The notes: generated by a model from the sequence alone, not told the origin. Shown: positions 42,167 to 50,762, counted from the first letter of the stretch. The stretch is DNA of 64,000 nucleotides from Streptomyces sp. NBC_01716 (GCF_036248275.1 NZ_CP109181.1:7192001-7256000); one strand, 5' to 3'. Numbers and translations: made by a program.

Positions 42167-43417
42167 CTACAACTGCTGTGCCGCGGCGATCCCCAGCGCG
42201 ACGACCAGCGTCACCACCACGAACACGATCAACCGCTGCCGCAGCAGGCGCGGATTGGCCGGCCTGCGCCCGCCGCGTCCACCCGACGTCGTACGTGCAC
42301 CGGGCCTGCTGCCCTGGCGGCCGCCGGTACGTGAACCCGTACGCGAACCGTCACCGGGCCTCGGCGCACGCCCGCCGCCACCCGTGCGGGGCGCCGAACC
42401 ACGGGAGCCCTGCGCACGGGAGTCCGACCCGCCCGCCGTACGACCCTGGGTGGACCGGTCCGACCGCTCGACCCGATCCGTCCGATCCGTCCGCTGCGGC
42501 ATCCGCGCCGTACGCTCCGGGATCCGGCCCGTCGCCACGTCGTGCCCGTTCCGCTCCCGCTGCACGGGCGGCCGTCCGTCCGGCAGCCCCTGTGCCTCCC
42601 GCGCCGCGATCTCCTTCAGCCGCATCGACAGCTGGAGCGTGCTCGGCCGCTCCTCGGGGTCCTTTGCCAGACAGGCCCGCACCAGCGGCGCCAGCGCGTC
42701 CGGCACCCCGTACAGCTGTGCCTCCTCGTGCACCACCCGGTAGAGCATGACCTCCGAACTGCCGTGCCCGAAGGGCGAGTCGGCCGTCGCGGCATAGGCC
42801 AGCGTCGCGCCCAGCGCGAAGACGTCGGTGGACGGGGTGACCGCCGCGCCGCGTACCTGCTCGGGCGCCAGGAAGCCGGGCGATCCCACCGCCGTACCGA
42901 CGTGCGTGAGCGTGCTCGCCCCTGTCGCCCAGGCGATCCCGAAGTCGATGATGCGCGGGCCCTTGGGGGAGAGCAGGATGTTCGACGGCTTCAGATCGCG
43001 GTGGACGACCCCCGCCTCGTGCACCGCGAGCAGCCCCTCGGAGAGCGCCGCTCCTACGGAGGCGACCTCGGCGGCGGACAGCGGCCCGTCCTCGGCCACC
43101 TTGTCGTGCAGCGAGGGCCCCGGCACGTACTGGGTCGCGAACCACGGCCGGTCCGCGTCGAGATCGGCGGCCACCAGCCGTGCCGTACAGCCCCCGCGAA
43201 TCCGCCGGGCCGCCGAGACCTCGCGCGCGAACCGCGAGCGGAACTCCTGATCCTCGGCGAGATCGGGCCTGATCACCTTCAGCGCGACCCGCTGCCCGCG
43301 CCGGTCCGAACCCAGATAGACGACGCCCATGCCCCCCTGGCCCAGCCGTCGGTGAAGCCTGAACGAACCGACGACACGCGGGTCCTCGCGCCGGAGCCGC
43401 ATCATCGCCATGTCCAT
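42167..43417 (-). CDS. Tail-anchored serine/threonine protein kinase
   Basis: 416 residues from ATG 43417 (MDMAMMRLRREDPRV). Hanks-type kinase domain (about 20-275): Gly loop LGQGGMGVVYLG, VALKVI Lys, catalytic HRDLKPSN, IIDFGIA (DFG), and activation loop with Thr/Ser before SPGFLAPEQ. A 115-residue Arg/Gly/Ser-rich linker (GRTAGGSDSRAQGSRG ...) leads to one terminal membrane helix, LIVFVVVTLVVALGIAA. There is no extracellular PASTA or other sensor domain. Several alternative in-frame starts exist in the first 17 codons. Confidence 0.93.
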   Translation of the reverse strand: MDMAMMRLRREDPRVVGSFRLHRRLGQGGMGVVYLGSDRRGQRVALKVIRPDLAEDQEFRSRFAREVSAARRIRGGCTARLVAADLDADRPWFATQYVPGPSLHDKVAEDGPLSAAEVASVGAALSEGLLAVHEAGVVHRDLKPSNILLSPKGPRIIDFGIAWATGASTLTHVGTAVGSPGFLAPEQVRGAAVTPSTDVFALGATLAYAATADSPFGHGSSEVMLYRVVHEEAQLYGVPDALAPLVRACLAKDPEERPSTLQLSMRLKEIAAREAQGLPDGRPPVQRERNGHDVATGRIPERTARMPQRTDRTDRVERSDRSTQGRTAGGSDSRAQGSRGSAPRTGGGGRAPRPGDGSRTGSRTGGRQGSRPGARTTSGGRGGRRPANPRLLRQRLIVFVVVTLVVALGIAAAQQL

Positions 43418-43616
43418 CCCCGCTGCCCGGTCGTCCGTGTGACGTGGCACAGCTTACGTACCCGCGCCCCGGGGCGCTCATAGGCCGCGCCCTCGCGGAC
43501 GGATCGATTGTCAGTGCTGGGTGAGAAACTTGAAAGGTGGTCAGGGGACCGTGGATCCAAGGTCGTCGGGCCCGTGCGAGATCTCAAAGGTCGGTCGCAG
43601 AAGGGGGATTGGATCA

Positions 43617-43874
43617 ATGAAGGGTGACCGCGTGGAGATAGTGGTGGACGCGGGTGACACGACGCGTACGTACGAAGTCGTGGCAAGTCGGGCAGGCCGC
43701 CGGGTGGAGACGGCGGTGCGTCGAGGAGTGGTGGAAGTGAGTGAAGTCACCCGCAACGGCTCGGTGGTGCGCACGGCGCGCTTCATGGCCACGCGCGTAC
43801 TCGCTCTGGTGGAGCAGCCGGTCCCCAGGGAGGACCTCTCGGAGCGTCCCCTCAGGGAAGACCCCAAGGCCTGA
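43617..43874 (+). CDS. Small conserved protein, probably DUF5703
   Basis: 85 residues from ATG 43617 (AAGGGGGATTGGATCA upstream). The sequence MKGDRVEIVVDAGDTTRTYE, then RRGVVEVSEVTRNGSVVRTARFMATRVLALVE, predicts mostly beta strands. I recognise the pattern as the short actinobacterial DUF5703 family, without known function. It is divergent from the kinase. Confidence 0.75.
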   Translation: MKGDRVEIVVDAGDTTRTYEVVASRAGRRVETAVRRGVVEVSEVTRNGSVVRTARFMATRVLALVEQPVPREDLSERPLREDPKA

Positions 43875-44062
43875 GCCCCCCTCTCCACCCAGGGGAGTAC
43901 GCGGCGGGGGTACCGGTCATCCTCCGGGAGGCCCGGCAATCGGTACGCGGGCATGACGACCCAGGCACGGCGCTTGCCTAATGTTGTTGTCAAGCGGCGG
44001 GTGGAGCACTCGTCCCCCGAGGTCAGACACTCGCCGCTGCCAGACTCGACGGGAGAAGGACC

Positions 44063-44269
44063 ATGGCCGACACGGCATCGCGAGCGATGACCCGCACGCA
44101 GGGACGCAGGGCATTCGACGCGTTCGGCGGGCGGAGTTCCGGTCCGCGCCACCCCCTGGTGGCCACAGCCATGGTCCTCCCTCTCGCGGCCCTGCTGGTC
44201 GTCGTCTTCGGCGGCTGGGAAGCAGTGGTCACACAAGCGTCGTCCGTGGGCGTGATGCTGGGGCGCTGA
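44063..44269 (+). CDS. Small single-helix membrane protein
   Basis: 68 residues with GGGAGAAGGACC directly before the ATG. A basic N-terminus (RTQGRRAFDAFGGRSSGPRH) precedes one membrane helix, PLVATAMVLPLAALLVVVFGGW. No family recognised. The gap upstream (43875-44062) shows only a possible -10, TAATGT, near 43979. A strong hairpin follows the gene. Confidence 0.7.
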   Translation: MADTASRAMTRTQGRRAFDAFGGRSSGPRHPLVATAMVLPLAALLVVVFGGWEAVVTQASSVGVMLGR

Positions 44270-44358
44270 GCGGCGCCCCAGGTTCGGGAGAGCGGCCCGA
44301 ATCGTAGACATCCGGCCAACAACCCCGTGGGGACGGGGGTGCGGCGGACGGCAGCGTT

Positions 44359-44388
44359 TGGCCGGTCAGCTGGGGAGCTGACCGGCCA
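44359..44388. terminator. Perfect 13-bp stem-loop
   Basis: TGGCCGGTCAGCT (44359-44371) pairs exactly with AGCTGACCGGCCA (44376-44388) around GGGG. It lies between the small membrane-protein gene and the APH-like gene and is preceded by a short TTT. Most likely a terminator. Confidence 0.75.
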
Positions 44389-44495
44389 TCGCGCTGTCCG
44401 GACGCGTTCCGGATCGCCCGTGGGATCCCTCGTCGAAGGGTCCCCGGCGTAAGCTGCCCGGCTGGAACACACCGCACCGGGGGACAGACAACACC

Positions 44496-45506
44496 GTGAC
44501 CACATCCGCGACCGGCACCACGGGTCCCGCCCCCTCCGTCGTCCGCGCGCTCACCGCCGCCGCCCGTCACGCCGCCCACCCGGACGCGGGCCCCTTTGCC
44601 GTCCCCCAGGGGCCCTGCCGCGCCTGCGGGGGTGCCGAGACCGTCCTGGCCGACCGGCCGGACGCCACTGTCGTACGGCACGAGTCCGCCGTCGCCAAGG
44701 CGCACGCGCCCGCCACCGACCCGGCAGGCCACCGCGCCCGGCTCGCCGTCGCCGCTCATCCGCTGCTCGCGGGCATCCTGCTCGCGCCGCTCCCGGCGGC
44801 CACCCCGCAGTTCGCCGGCCGGCCCGTCACCGCCTGGCCCTACGGCGCCCCCGTCGACCCCGACCGCCCCGACGACGCGCCCTGGGAGGCGGCGGCGACG
44901 CTGCTGGCCCGGCTGCACGCGGTGGCGCCCGCCACTCTCGCGCCGTTGGCCGTCCCGCCCACGCGCGGCCCCCTCAAGGCCGCCCAGGCCCTCTCCCGGA
45001 TGCGAACCGCCGGACGCCACCCGGCCGGCACCGACGTGGAGCGCGCCTGGGCGGGGCTGCCCGCCTGGGCCAGGGGCGAGGCGCCCGCCCCCGAGGGCGG
45101 CTCGCTCTGCCACGGGGACCTGCACCTCGGCCAGCTCGTACGGCACCCCGTACCGGACGGCCCCTGGCTGCTGATCGACGTGGACGACCTCGGACTCGGC
45201 GACGCCGCCTGGGACTTGGCCCGCCCGGCCGCCTGGTACGCCGCCGGACTGCTGGCCCCCGACGAGTGGCGGCGCTTCCTCGGCGCCTACCGGTCGGCGG
45301 GCGGCCCCGCCGTACCGCCCGATGGCGACCCCTGGCCCCGGCTCGACATCCCCGCCCGCGTCCTCACCGTCCAGACCGCCGCCCTGGCCGTCGCCAAGTC
45401 GGCCGAGCAGGGCCGTGACCTGGACGAGGTGGAGGAGACGATGATCGAGAGCTGTGCCCGAATTGCCACACTCCCAACGGAGTTGACGCCAGGGCCCTCG
45501 TCGTAA
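44496..45506 (+). CDS. Aminoglycoside phosphotransferase-fold kinase
   Basis: 336 residues from GTG 44496. The APH catalytic loop is SLCHGDLHLGQLV (about residues 204-216), with HGDxHxxN-type spacing but Gln in place of the usual Asn. LLIDVDDLGLGDAAWDLARPAAWY supplies the metal-binding Asp. The N-terminus carries GPCRACGG, a possible metal pair. The phosphotransfer substrate is unknown; a resistance role should not be assumed. A long 5' region (44389-44495) has TAAGCT as a weak -10. Confidence 0.85.
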   Translation: MTTSATGTTGPAPSVVRALTAAARHAAHPDAGPFAVPQGPCRACGGAETVLADRPDATVVRHESAVAKAHAPATDPAGHRARLAVAAHPLLAGILLAPLPAATPQFAGRPVTAWPYGAPVDPDRPDDAPWEAAATLLARLHAVAPATLAPLAVPPTRGPLKAAQALSRMRTAGRHPAGTDVERAWAGLPAWARGEAPAPEGGSLCHGDLHLGQLVRHPVPDGPWLLIDVDDLGLGDAAWDLARPAAWYAAGLLAPDEWRRFLGAYRSAGGPAVPPDGDPWPRLDIPARVLTVQTAALAVAKSAEQGRDLDEVEETMIESCARIATLPTELTPGPSS

Positions 45507-45574
45507 GGTGAACGGACCGTCGCCGGGAGGCATTCCGGCGATGCCGACCGAACGGCGAGGAGCTGAGCCGATCC

Positions 45575-45859
45575 ATGCAGTGCCCCAAGTGTCATGCAGC
45601 GATGCATACCTACAACCGCAACGGTGTCCAGATAGAGCAGTGCAGCGGCTGCCGTGGGATCTTCCTCGACTACGGCGAGCTGGAGTCCCTCACCCGTCTT
45701 GAGGCGCAGTGGGGACAGCAGGCCCCGCCGCCGCCCGCGGCGCCCGGCGGCTACCCCCCGCCGGCGGCACCGGCTCCCGCGTGGGGCGCACCGCACGGCG
45801 GCCACCACGGCGGGCACCACCGTCAGAAGGGCTTCGGCCGGATGCTCTTCTCCTCCTGA
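45575..45859 (+). CDS. TFIIB-type zinc-ribbon protein
   Basis: 94 residues. An N-terminal zinc ribbon with CPKCHAAM and CSGCRGIFLDYGELESL (Cys pairs about residues 3/6 and 23/26) is the zf-TFIIB family. A Pro/Gly-rich linker and a His-rich stretch (HGGHHGGHHRQKG) follow, then GFGRMLFSS. The His cluster could also hold metal. GGCGAGGAGCTGAG precedes the ATG. Function unknown; the fold suggests nucleic-acid or metal binding. Confidence 0.88.
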   Translation: MQCPKCHAAMHTYNRNGVQIEQCSGCRGIFLDYGELESLTRLEAQWGQQAPPPPAAPGGYPPPAAPAPAWGAPHGGHHGGHHRQKGFGRMLFSS

Positions 45860-45876
45860 GCGAGCGCCGGACACGA

Positions 45877-45910
45877 CGAAGCCCCCGGCCGGGAAAGGCC
45901 GGGGGCTTCG
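45877..45910. terminator. Bidirectional terminator
   Basis: CGAAGCCCCCGGCC (45877-45890) pairs perfectly with GGCCGGGGGCTTCG (45897-45910) around GGGAAA. It sits between the zinc-ribbon gene (plus) and the tRNA cluster (minus) and can end both. Confidence 0.9.
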
Positions 45911-45915
45911 GGCTG

Positions 45916-45987
45916 TGCGCGATACTGGGATTGAACCAGTGACCTCTTCCGTGTCAGGGAAGCGCTCTCCCGCTGAGCTAATCGCGC
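45916..45987 (-). tRNA. tRNA-Val(GAC), copy 1
   Basis: A full cloverleaf on the minus strand: acceptor GCGCGAT with ATCGCGC, anticodon stem CTTCC/GGAAG with loop CTGACAC (anticodon GAC), T-loop GTTCAATCC. CCA is not encoded. Last gene of the minus-strand cluster. Confidence 0.95.
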
Positions 45988-46010
45988 AGGGTGACCCCGC
46001 GTGTACTGCG

Positions 46011-46082
46011 TGCGCGATACTGGGATTGAACCAGTGACCTCTTCCGTGTCAGGGAAGCGCTCTCCCGCTGAGCTAATCGCGC
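46011..46082 (-). tRNA. tRNA-Val(GAC), copy 2
   Basis: Identical to copy 1 over all 72 bases, including the acceptor stem GCGCGAT/ATCGCGC and anticodon GAC. CCA is not encoded. Separated from copy 1 by 23 bases. Confidence 0.95.
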
Positions 46083-46102
46083 GGGAATCCAGATGGATCC
46101 AG

Positions 46103-46174
46103 TGGACGATACTGGGATTGAACCAGTGACCTCTTCCGTGTCAGGGAAGCGCTCTCCCGCTGAGCTAATCGTCC
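46103..46174 (-). tRNA. tRNA-Val(GAC), copy 3
   Basis: Same body and anticodon GAC as copies 1 and 2, but the acceptor stem is GGACGAT with compensating ATCGTCC, so base pairing is kept. CCA is not encoded. One base separates it from tRNA-Cys. Confidence 0.95.
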
Positions 46175-46175
46175 T

Positions 46176-46249
46176 TGGAGGTGGAGACGGGATTTGAACC
46201 CGTGTAGACGGCTTTGCAGGCCGTTGCCTCGCCTCTCGGCCACTCCACC
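46176..46249 (-). tRNA. tRNA-Cys(GCA)
   Basis: Acceptor GGTGGAG with CTCCACC, anticodon loop TGCAAA with anticodon GCA, discriminator T as expected for tRNA-Cys. The 3' CCA is encoded (bases 46176-46178), unlike in its neighbours. Confidence 0.95.
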
Positions 46250-46285
46250 AGGAGTACGGGGGCGGGATAAGGATCCCCCATCTCG

Positions 46286-46358
46286 AGCGGACGACCAGGT
46301 TCGAACTGGCGACCTCAACCTTGGCAAGGTTGCGCTCTACCAACTGAGCTACGTCCGC
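46286..46358 (-). tRNA. tRNA-Gly(GCC)
   Basis: Acceptor GCGGACG with CGTCCGC, anticodon loop TTGCCAA with anticodon GCC, T-loop GTTCGAACC, discriminator T. First gene of the Gly-Cys-Val-Val-Val cluster. CCA is not encoded. Confidence 0.95.
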
Positions 46359-46402
46359 GTGCCGTTTCCCGGCCCCTACTGCGCGGCCCGGCGACGTGGT
46401 GA

Positions 46403-46430
46403 ACTCTAGCGGATTACGGGGCCAGTACAA
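46403..46430 (-). promoter_or_regulatory. Promoter of the tRNA cluster
   Basis: On the minus strand TTGTAC (46430-46425), 16 bases, TAGAGT (46408-46403). It lies about 45 bases before the tRNA-Gly 5' end. The AT-rich ACAAAAACGCGTTTGT just upstream may be an upstream element or operator. Confidence 0.6.
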
Positions 46431-46537
46431 AAACGCGTTTGTGCAGCGTGCTGCCGTGCGTTCACGCTGCGGCACCTTCACGACGCCGTCGTGACACGTT
46501 CGTGGTCCGCCGGACGAGCCGCCCTAGACTCACCATC

Positions 46538-47593
46538 GTGCACGACCTTCCTCCGCTGGCCCGATTCGGTGATCTCCGCGCCACCGATCTGCGCGATGTC
46601 ACCGGCGACCCGGAAGCCCTGGACTCCACTGGCTTCTGGGCCGTCGCCATGGACTTCGAAGGCCGCCTGACCTGCGCCCGGTTCGGCGACGTCCGCCGCG
46701 AGCCGGTGCCGCCGCCCGTGCCGGGGCAGTGGCAGGGCCCCGCGCCGGGCGACTGGACGTCGTCGCTCGACCGGGCCGCGTACGTCTCCGGCGTACGGCG
46801 CGTGCGTGAACTCATCGCGGCCGGCGAGGTGTACCAGGCGAACCTCTGCCGGGTCCTGACGGCGCCGCTGCCCGACCCGGCCGCGGCCGACGTCGACGCG
46901 CTGACCGCCCTCCTGGCGCGCGGCAACCCCGCCCCGTACGCCGGCACGATCCGGCTTCCCGCGCACGGCGTGGAGATCGCCACGGCCTCCCCGGAGCTCT
47001 ATCTGCGGCGCACCGGCCGCACCGTGGAGTCCGGGCCGATCAAGGGCACCGGCCGGACCGCCGCCGACCTTCTGGAGAAGGACCACGCCGAGAACGTGAT
47101 GATCGTGGACCTCGTCCGCAACGACCTGGGCCGTGTCTGTGCCACCGGATCGGTGACCGTGCCCGCGCTCTGCGCCGTCGAGCCCCACCCCGGCCTCGTC
47201 CACCTCGTGTCGTCGGTACGCGGCGAACTCGCCGACGGCGCGGGCTGGCCGGAGCTGCTGGCCGCGACATTCCCGCCCGGGTCGGTCACCGGCGCGCCGA
47301 AATCCAGCGCTTTGAAGATCATCGAGGAGCTGGAGACCGCCCCGCGCGGGCCGTACTGCGGCGCCGTCGGCTGGGTGGACGCCGACCGCGGCACGGCCGA
47401 ACTCGCCGTCGGGATACGAACGTTCTGGGTGGAACGTGACCCGCTGCGCGGGCCCGTCCTGCGCTTCGGCACCGGCGCGGGCATCACCTGGGGGTCCGAC
47501 CCCGAGCGTGAATGGCAGGAGACGGAGCTCAAGGCTTCGCGGCTGCTGGCGGTAGCGTCGGAAGTGTACGAGGCGACGGGAAGGACCGGCTAG
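46538..47593 (+). CDS. pabB: Aminodeoxychorismate synthase component I
   Basis: 351 residues from GTG 46538, preceded by TAGACT (46525-46530) and no ribosome-binding site, so probably leaderless. Chorismate-binding domain blocks: AAGEVYQANLCRVL, ESGPIKGTGRT (catalytic Lys in PIKGT), VMIVDLVRNDLGRVC, FPPGSVTGAPKSSALKII, and GPYCGAVGWVD. PIKGT-type enzymes form 4-amino-4-deoxychorismate by way of a Lys-bound intermediate. pabC follows without a gap, so the pair makes p-aminobenzoate for folate. No glutaminase domain is fused; PabA must be elsewhere. Confidence 0.93.
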   Translation: MHDLPPLARFGDLRATDLRDVTGDPEALDSTGFWAVAMDFEGRLTCARFGDVRREPVPPPVPGQWQGPAPGDWTSSLDRAAYVSGVRRVRELIAAGEVYQANLCRVLTAPLPDPAAADVDALTALLARGNPAPYAGTIRLPAHGVEIATASPELYLRRTGRTVESGPIKGTGRTAADLLEKDHAENVMIVDLVRNDLGRVCATGSVTVPALCAVEPHPGLVHLVSSVRGELADGAGWPELLAATFPPGSVTGAPKSSALKIIEELETAPRGPYCGAVGWVDADRGTAELAVGIRTFWVERDPLRGPVLRFGTGAGITWGSDPEREWQETELKASRLLAVASEVYEATGRTG

Positions 47594-48415
47594 ATGATGA
47601 TCTGGGTCAACGGCGGACTGTGGGCGGCCGATGCCGCACAGGTGTCCGTGCTCGACCACGGGCTGACGGTGGGCGACGGAATCTTCGAGACGGTGAAGAC
47701 CGTCCAGGGCCGGACCTTCGCGCTCACCCGGCACCTGGACCGGCTGACCCGCTCGGCGCGCGGTCTCGGCCTGCCCGATCCCGACCACGACGAGGTGCGC
47801 GCCGCGTGCGCCGCGGTCCTGGACGCCAACCCGGTCCCGATGGGCCGGCTGCGCATCACGTACACCGGCGGTCTCTCACCGCTCGGCTCCGACCGCGGCG
47901 ACACCGGCCCGACGCTGGTCGTGGCCGTCGGGGAGACGAAGCGCCGCCCGGACACCACCGCCGTGATCACCGTCCCCTGGACGCGCAACGAACGCGGTGC
48001 GGTGACCGGGCTCAAGACCACGTCGTACGCCGAGAACGTCGTCGCCCTCGCGCGCGCCCGTGAACAGGACGCCTCCGAGGCGCTGTTCGCCAACACCGTC
48101 GGAGACCTGTGCGAGGGCACGGGCTCCAACGTGTTCGTCGTCCTGGACGGGCAACTGCACACCCCGCCCGTCTCCTCGGGCTGTCTGGCCGGCATCACGC
48201 GGGCGCTGACGGTGGAGTGGTGCGGAGCGCACGAGACGCGGATGCCGTTCGATGTGCTGGACCGTGCCGACGAGATCTTCGTGACGTCGTCGCTGCGCGA
48301 CGTCCAGGCCGTCCACCGCGTCGACGGCCGCGAGCTGCCCGGCACCCCCGGCCCCGTCACCGCCAAGGCCATGCGTGTCTTCGACGAGCGCGCGGCGAGC
48401 GACCTGGATCCGTAA
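47594..48415 (+). CDS. pabC: Aminodeoxychorismate lyase
   Basis: 273-residue fold-type IV PLP enzyme. The start MMIWVNGGLWAADAAQVSVLDHG, then LTVGDGIFETVKTVQG, is typical, with the PLP Lys in LKTTSYAENVVALARA and ANTVGDLCEGTGSNVFVV downstream. It converts aminodeoxychorismate to p-aminobenzoate and pyruvate. It begins directly after the pabB stop. Branched-chain or D-amino-acid transaminases share the fold, but the linkage to pabB makes PabC the best call. Confidence 0.9.
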   Translation: MMIWVNGGLWAADAAQVSVLDHGLTVGDGIFETVKTVQGRTFALTRHLDRLTRSARGLGLPDPDHDEVRAACAAVLDANPVPMGRLRITYTGGLSPLGSDRGDTGPTLVVAVGETKRRPDTTAVITVPWTRNERGAVTGLKTTSYAENVVALARAREQDASEALFANTVGDLCEGTGSNVFVVLDGQLHTPPVSSGCLAGITRALTVEWCGAHETRMPFDVLDRADEIFVTSSLRDVQAVHRVDGRELPGTPGPVTAKAMRVFDERAASDLDP

Positions 48416-48457
48416 AACCTGATGACGCGTGCCCGCGAGATGGGTACAACTCCCCTG

Positions 48458-49297
48458 ATGACCACGACTCTGCGGCCGACCGGGCCGCTTCAGCAGACCG
48501 ATGACGGCATGAAGTCACGCGGCTACGAGGTGTGTGACAACAGCCGTCCCGTCGGCGTGATCGAACTCGCCATGGACGGTGCCTTCGGCACCCCGGCCGG
48601 TGTCCTGCGCCAACTGCGGATCGACGAGGCCGACCGGCGCCGCGGTCGCGGCACGATCGCCGCGCTGGCCGCCGAGGAGGTGCTCCGGGGCTGGGGCTGC
48701 GGCCAGGTGGTCGCCTCCGTCCCGGCCGAGGCCGATGGCCTGCTGCCGCTGCTGGCGAACCTGGGCCACACGGAGCGCAGCCGGAACATGCTCAAGGACC
48801 TCGCCCAGGAGCCTCCGGCCCTGCCGCCAGGACTGGTCGGCAGACCGATGGACGAGAAGGAGTACGAGACCTGGCAGGAGCATTCGTTCGACGGCTTCCG
48901 CCAGAGCTGGATCGACCGCGGCCTGCCACCGGCCCAGGCCCAGGCCAAGGCGGAGTCCAGCCGCCACCACCTCCTGCCCGCCGGCCTGTCCACCCCGGCC
49001 ACCTCGATCGAGGTCCTGGTCCACGACGGGGCCGTGGTCGGCGACATCTGGGTGGGCAGCCGCGAGATCGACCCCGGGGTGGTCATCCCCTACGTATTCG
49101 CGGTGGAGGTCCCCGACACCCTGCGCGGCAACGGCTACGGCCGCGCCCTGATGCTCCAGGCGGAACGAATCGCCCACGACAGGGGCACGCCCACGGTGGG
49201 CCTGCACGTCTTCGCGGGAAACACCCCGGCGATCGGCCTCTACGAGTCCCTGGGGTACGTCACCACGCACCACAACGTGTTCAAGCCCCTGCTCTGA
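48458..49297 (+). CDS. Tandem-domain GNAT acetyltransferase
   Basis: 279 residues from ATG 48458 (MTTTLRPTGPLQQ). TACAAC (48445-48450) ends 7 bases before it, so the mRNA is probably leaderless; an in-frame ATG at 48422 is rejected. The first GNAT-like half has LRQLRIDEADRRRGRGTIAALA. The second has the better motif FAVEVPDTLRGNGYGRALML (about 224-243) and LYESLGYV. Acetyl acceptor unknown. Confidence 0.88.
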   Translation: MTTTLRPTGPLQQTDDGMKSRGYEVCDNSRPVGVIELAMDGAFGTPAGVLRQLRIDEADRRRGRGTIAALAAEEVLRGWGCGQVVASVPAEADGLLPLLANLGHTERSRNMLKDLAQEPPALPPGLVGRPMDEKEYETWQEHSFDGFRQSWIDRGLPPAQAQAKAESSRHHLLPAGLSTPATSIEVLVHDGAVVGDIWVGSREIDPGVVIPYVFAVEVPDTLRGNGYGRALMLQAERIAHDRGTPTVGLHVFAGNTPAIGLYESLGYVTTHHNVFKPLL

Positions 49298-49334
49298 AGG
49301 CCAACCTGCGGCATCCGCTTCAGGAGAGCGGGTG

Positions 49335-49847
49335 TCATTCCTTCGCGAGCAGGCGGTCCGCGATTTCCTCGATGCGTTCGCGGAGGCCTTCCTGGCTCTT
49401 GCCGCCGTCGAGGCGTTCGCCGCCGATCACGTACGTGGGGGTGCCCGTCACGCCGATCGCCTTGCCCTCGGCCTGGTCCGCGTCGACGATCAGGGTGTGG
49501 CGGCCGTCGATCAGTGCGGTGTCGAACTCCTCGTCGTCCAGGCGCAGTTCGCGGGCGATCTCGACCAGCAGCGGCTCGCCCCGGGTGGCCAGTTCCTGGT
49601 GGCGGGCCAGGACCGCCTCGGCGTAGGGCCAGCCCTGGCCCTGTTCCACCGCCTCCTCGGCCGCCTGGGCCGCGGCGAACGCGTGGCGGTGCTTCTCCAG
49701 GGGGAAGTGCCGCAGGCGGATGTCCAGCCGGTCGCCGTAGCGCGCACGCAGCGCGTGCAGGTCCGCGAGGGCGGTGTGGCAGTCGGCGCACTCCAGCTCG
49801 CACCAGACGTCGAGCTGGACGGGGCCGGCGATGGGGGAGTCACTCAT
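49335..49847 (-). CDS. DsbA-family oxidoreductase-like protein
   Basis: 170 residues from ATG 49847 (MSDSPIAGPVQLDVWCELEC). The thioredoxin-fold start VQLDVWCELECADCHTAL carries a CADC dithiol near residue 20. The helical insert and C-terminal VTGTPTYVIGGERLDG contain the cis-Pro loop (GTPTYVIG). No signal peptide, so it is cytoplasmic and more like the FrnE/2-hydroxychromene isomerase branch. Probable disulfide or thiol chemistry; substrate unknown. Confidence 0.88.
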   Translation of the reverse strand: MSDSPIAGPVQLDVWCELECADCHTALADLHALRARYGDRLDIRLRHFPLEKHRHAFAAAQAAEEAVEQGQGWPYAEAVLARHQELATRGEPLLVEIARELRLDDEEFDTALIDGRHTLIVDADQAEGKAIGVTGTPTYVIGGERLDGGKSQEGLRERIEEIADRLLAKE

Positions 49848-50019
49848 GTGACCAGTCTTCCAGGTCCCCGTGCCCGCTCCCGACCGGGACCTGGGGAGGA
49901 GGCGGATCCCGGAGATCTCCCTGAGGTGGCTCCGCACCGTGGCCCGTACCCCGTCGGGGGGTGCAGGATGGAAGAGAGCCGACCACGACCCACAACGGCC
50001 CGAACGCCTGGAGGACCGG

Positions 50020-50481
50020 ATGATTGCCGAGACCATTTGTTCCGCGGTGTCCGCTGCCGGCCTCGGCATCGCGGCGATCACCGCCTACCGCAAGCGTTTC
50101 CTGGCGGCGACCAGGATCGCGGCGTACTCGCTGGTGCCCGTCGCGCTCGTGATGACCGGGGTGGTCCAGTGGCTCGCCGACAAGGCGTTCAGCCCGACCG
50201 CCTGGGTGGGTGTCGGACTCCTCGGATTCTCGTGGCTGCTGTTCATGACGACACGGATGGTGGAGCGGCGCGCCGGTGTCGGCAGCCGTAAGGAACGCAA
50301 GGCCGCGGCCAGGGCGGCGCAGCGTGACGCGGTCGCGCCCGCGGCCTCCGCGCCCTCACTCGGCGCGTCCACGGCCCCCTCGGCGCAGCCGCGGCCGGCC
50401 AAGGCGAAGAAGTCCGGCGGCACCGATTCCGGCGACGACTTCAGCGATGTCGAGGCCATCCTCAAGAAGCACGGCATCTGA
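50020..50481 (+). CDS. Membrane protein with charged Ala/Lys-rich tail
   Basis: 153 residues from ATG 50020 (GAGGACCGG upstream). Three membrane segments: AETICSAVSAAGLGIAAITAY, RIAAYSLVPVALVMTGVVQWL and AWVGVGLLGFSWLLFMTTRM. The remaining 75 residues are hydrophilic, RKERKAAARAAQRDAVAP ... KAKKSGGTDSGDDFSDVEAI, ending LKKHGI. Streptomyces homologues are often labelled 'cellulose synthase', but no glycosyltransferase motif is present. Function unknown. Confidence 0.85.
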   Translation: MIAETICSAVSAAGLGIAAITAYRKRFLAATRIAAYSLVPVALVMTGVVQWLADKAFSPTAWVGVGLLGFSWLLFMTTRMVERRAGVGSRKERKAAARAAQRDAVAPAASAPSLGASTAPSAQPRPAKAKKSGGTDSGDDFSDVEAILKKHGI

Positions 50482-50609
50482 CCGGAAGCCCTTCCGGCGG
50501 CCCGACCGTCTCAGGGGTTGGACGTTTACCGGGAATCTGACGAACTCGCCTCACCGGGACGCGTGTTGGTTGTCCGGCTGACCTTCGGCTGCGTCATGAT
50601 CACCCCGCG

Positions 50610-50762
50610 ATGCTCGATACCTCACGGGGCCGAACCCCCGCACCCACCGAAGAGCCGCGCGGTTGCCTCTTCGCGCTCTCCCAGCCGCCGTTGATGATCT
50701 TTCTGACGGTGATCGGCACCCTGTTGCTGATGGCGGCGATCCACGATCTGTTCCTGCTGTGA
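50610..50762 (+). CDS. 50-residue single-helix membrane protein
   Basis: MLDTSRGRTPAPTEEPRGCL, then FALSQPPLMIFLTVIGTLLL and MAAIHDLFLL-stop. A Pro/Arg-rich N-terminus precedes one clear membrane helix. It ends 4 bases before the convergent CGNR gene. Too short for most ORF callers; the composition and G/C third positions favour a real gene. Function unknown. Confidence 0.55.
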   Translation: MLDTSRGRTPAPTEEPRGCLFALSQPPLMIFLTVIGTLLLMAAIHDLFLL

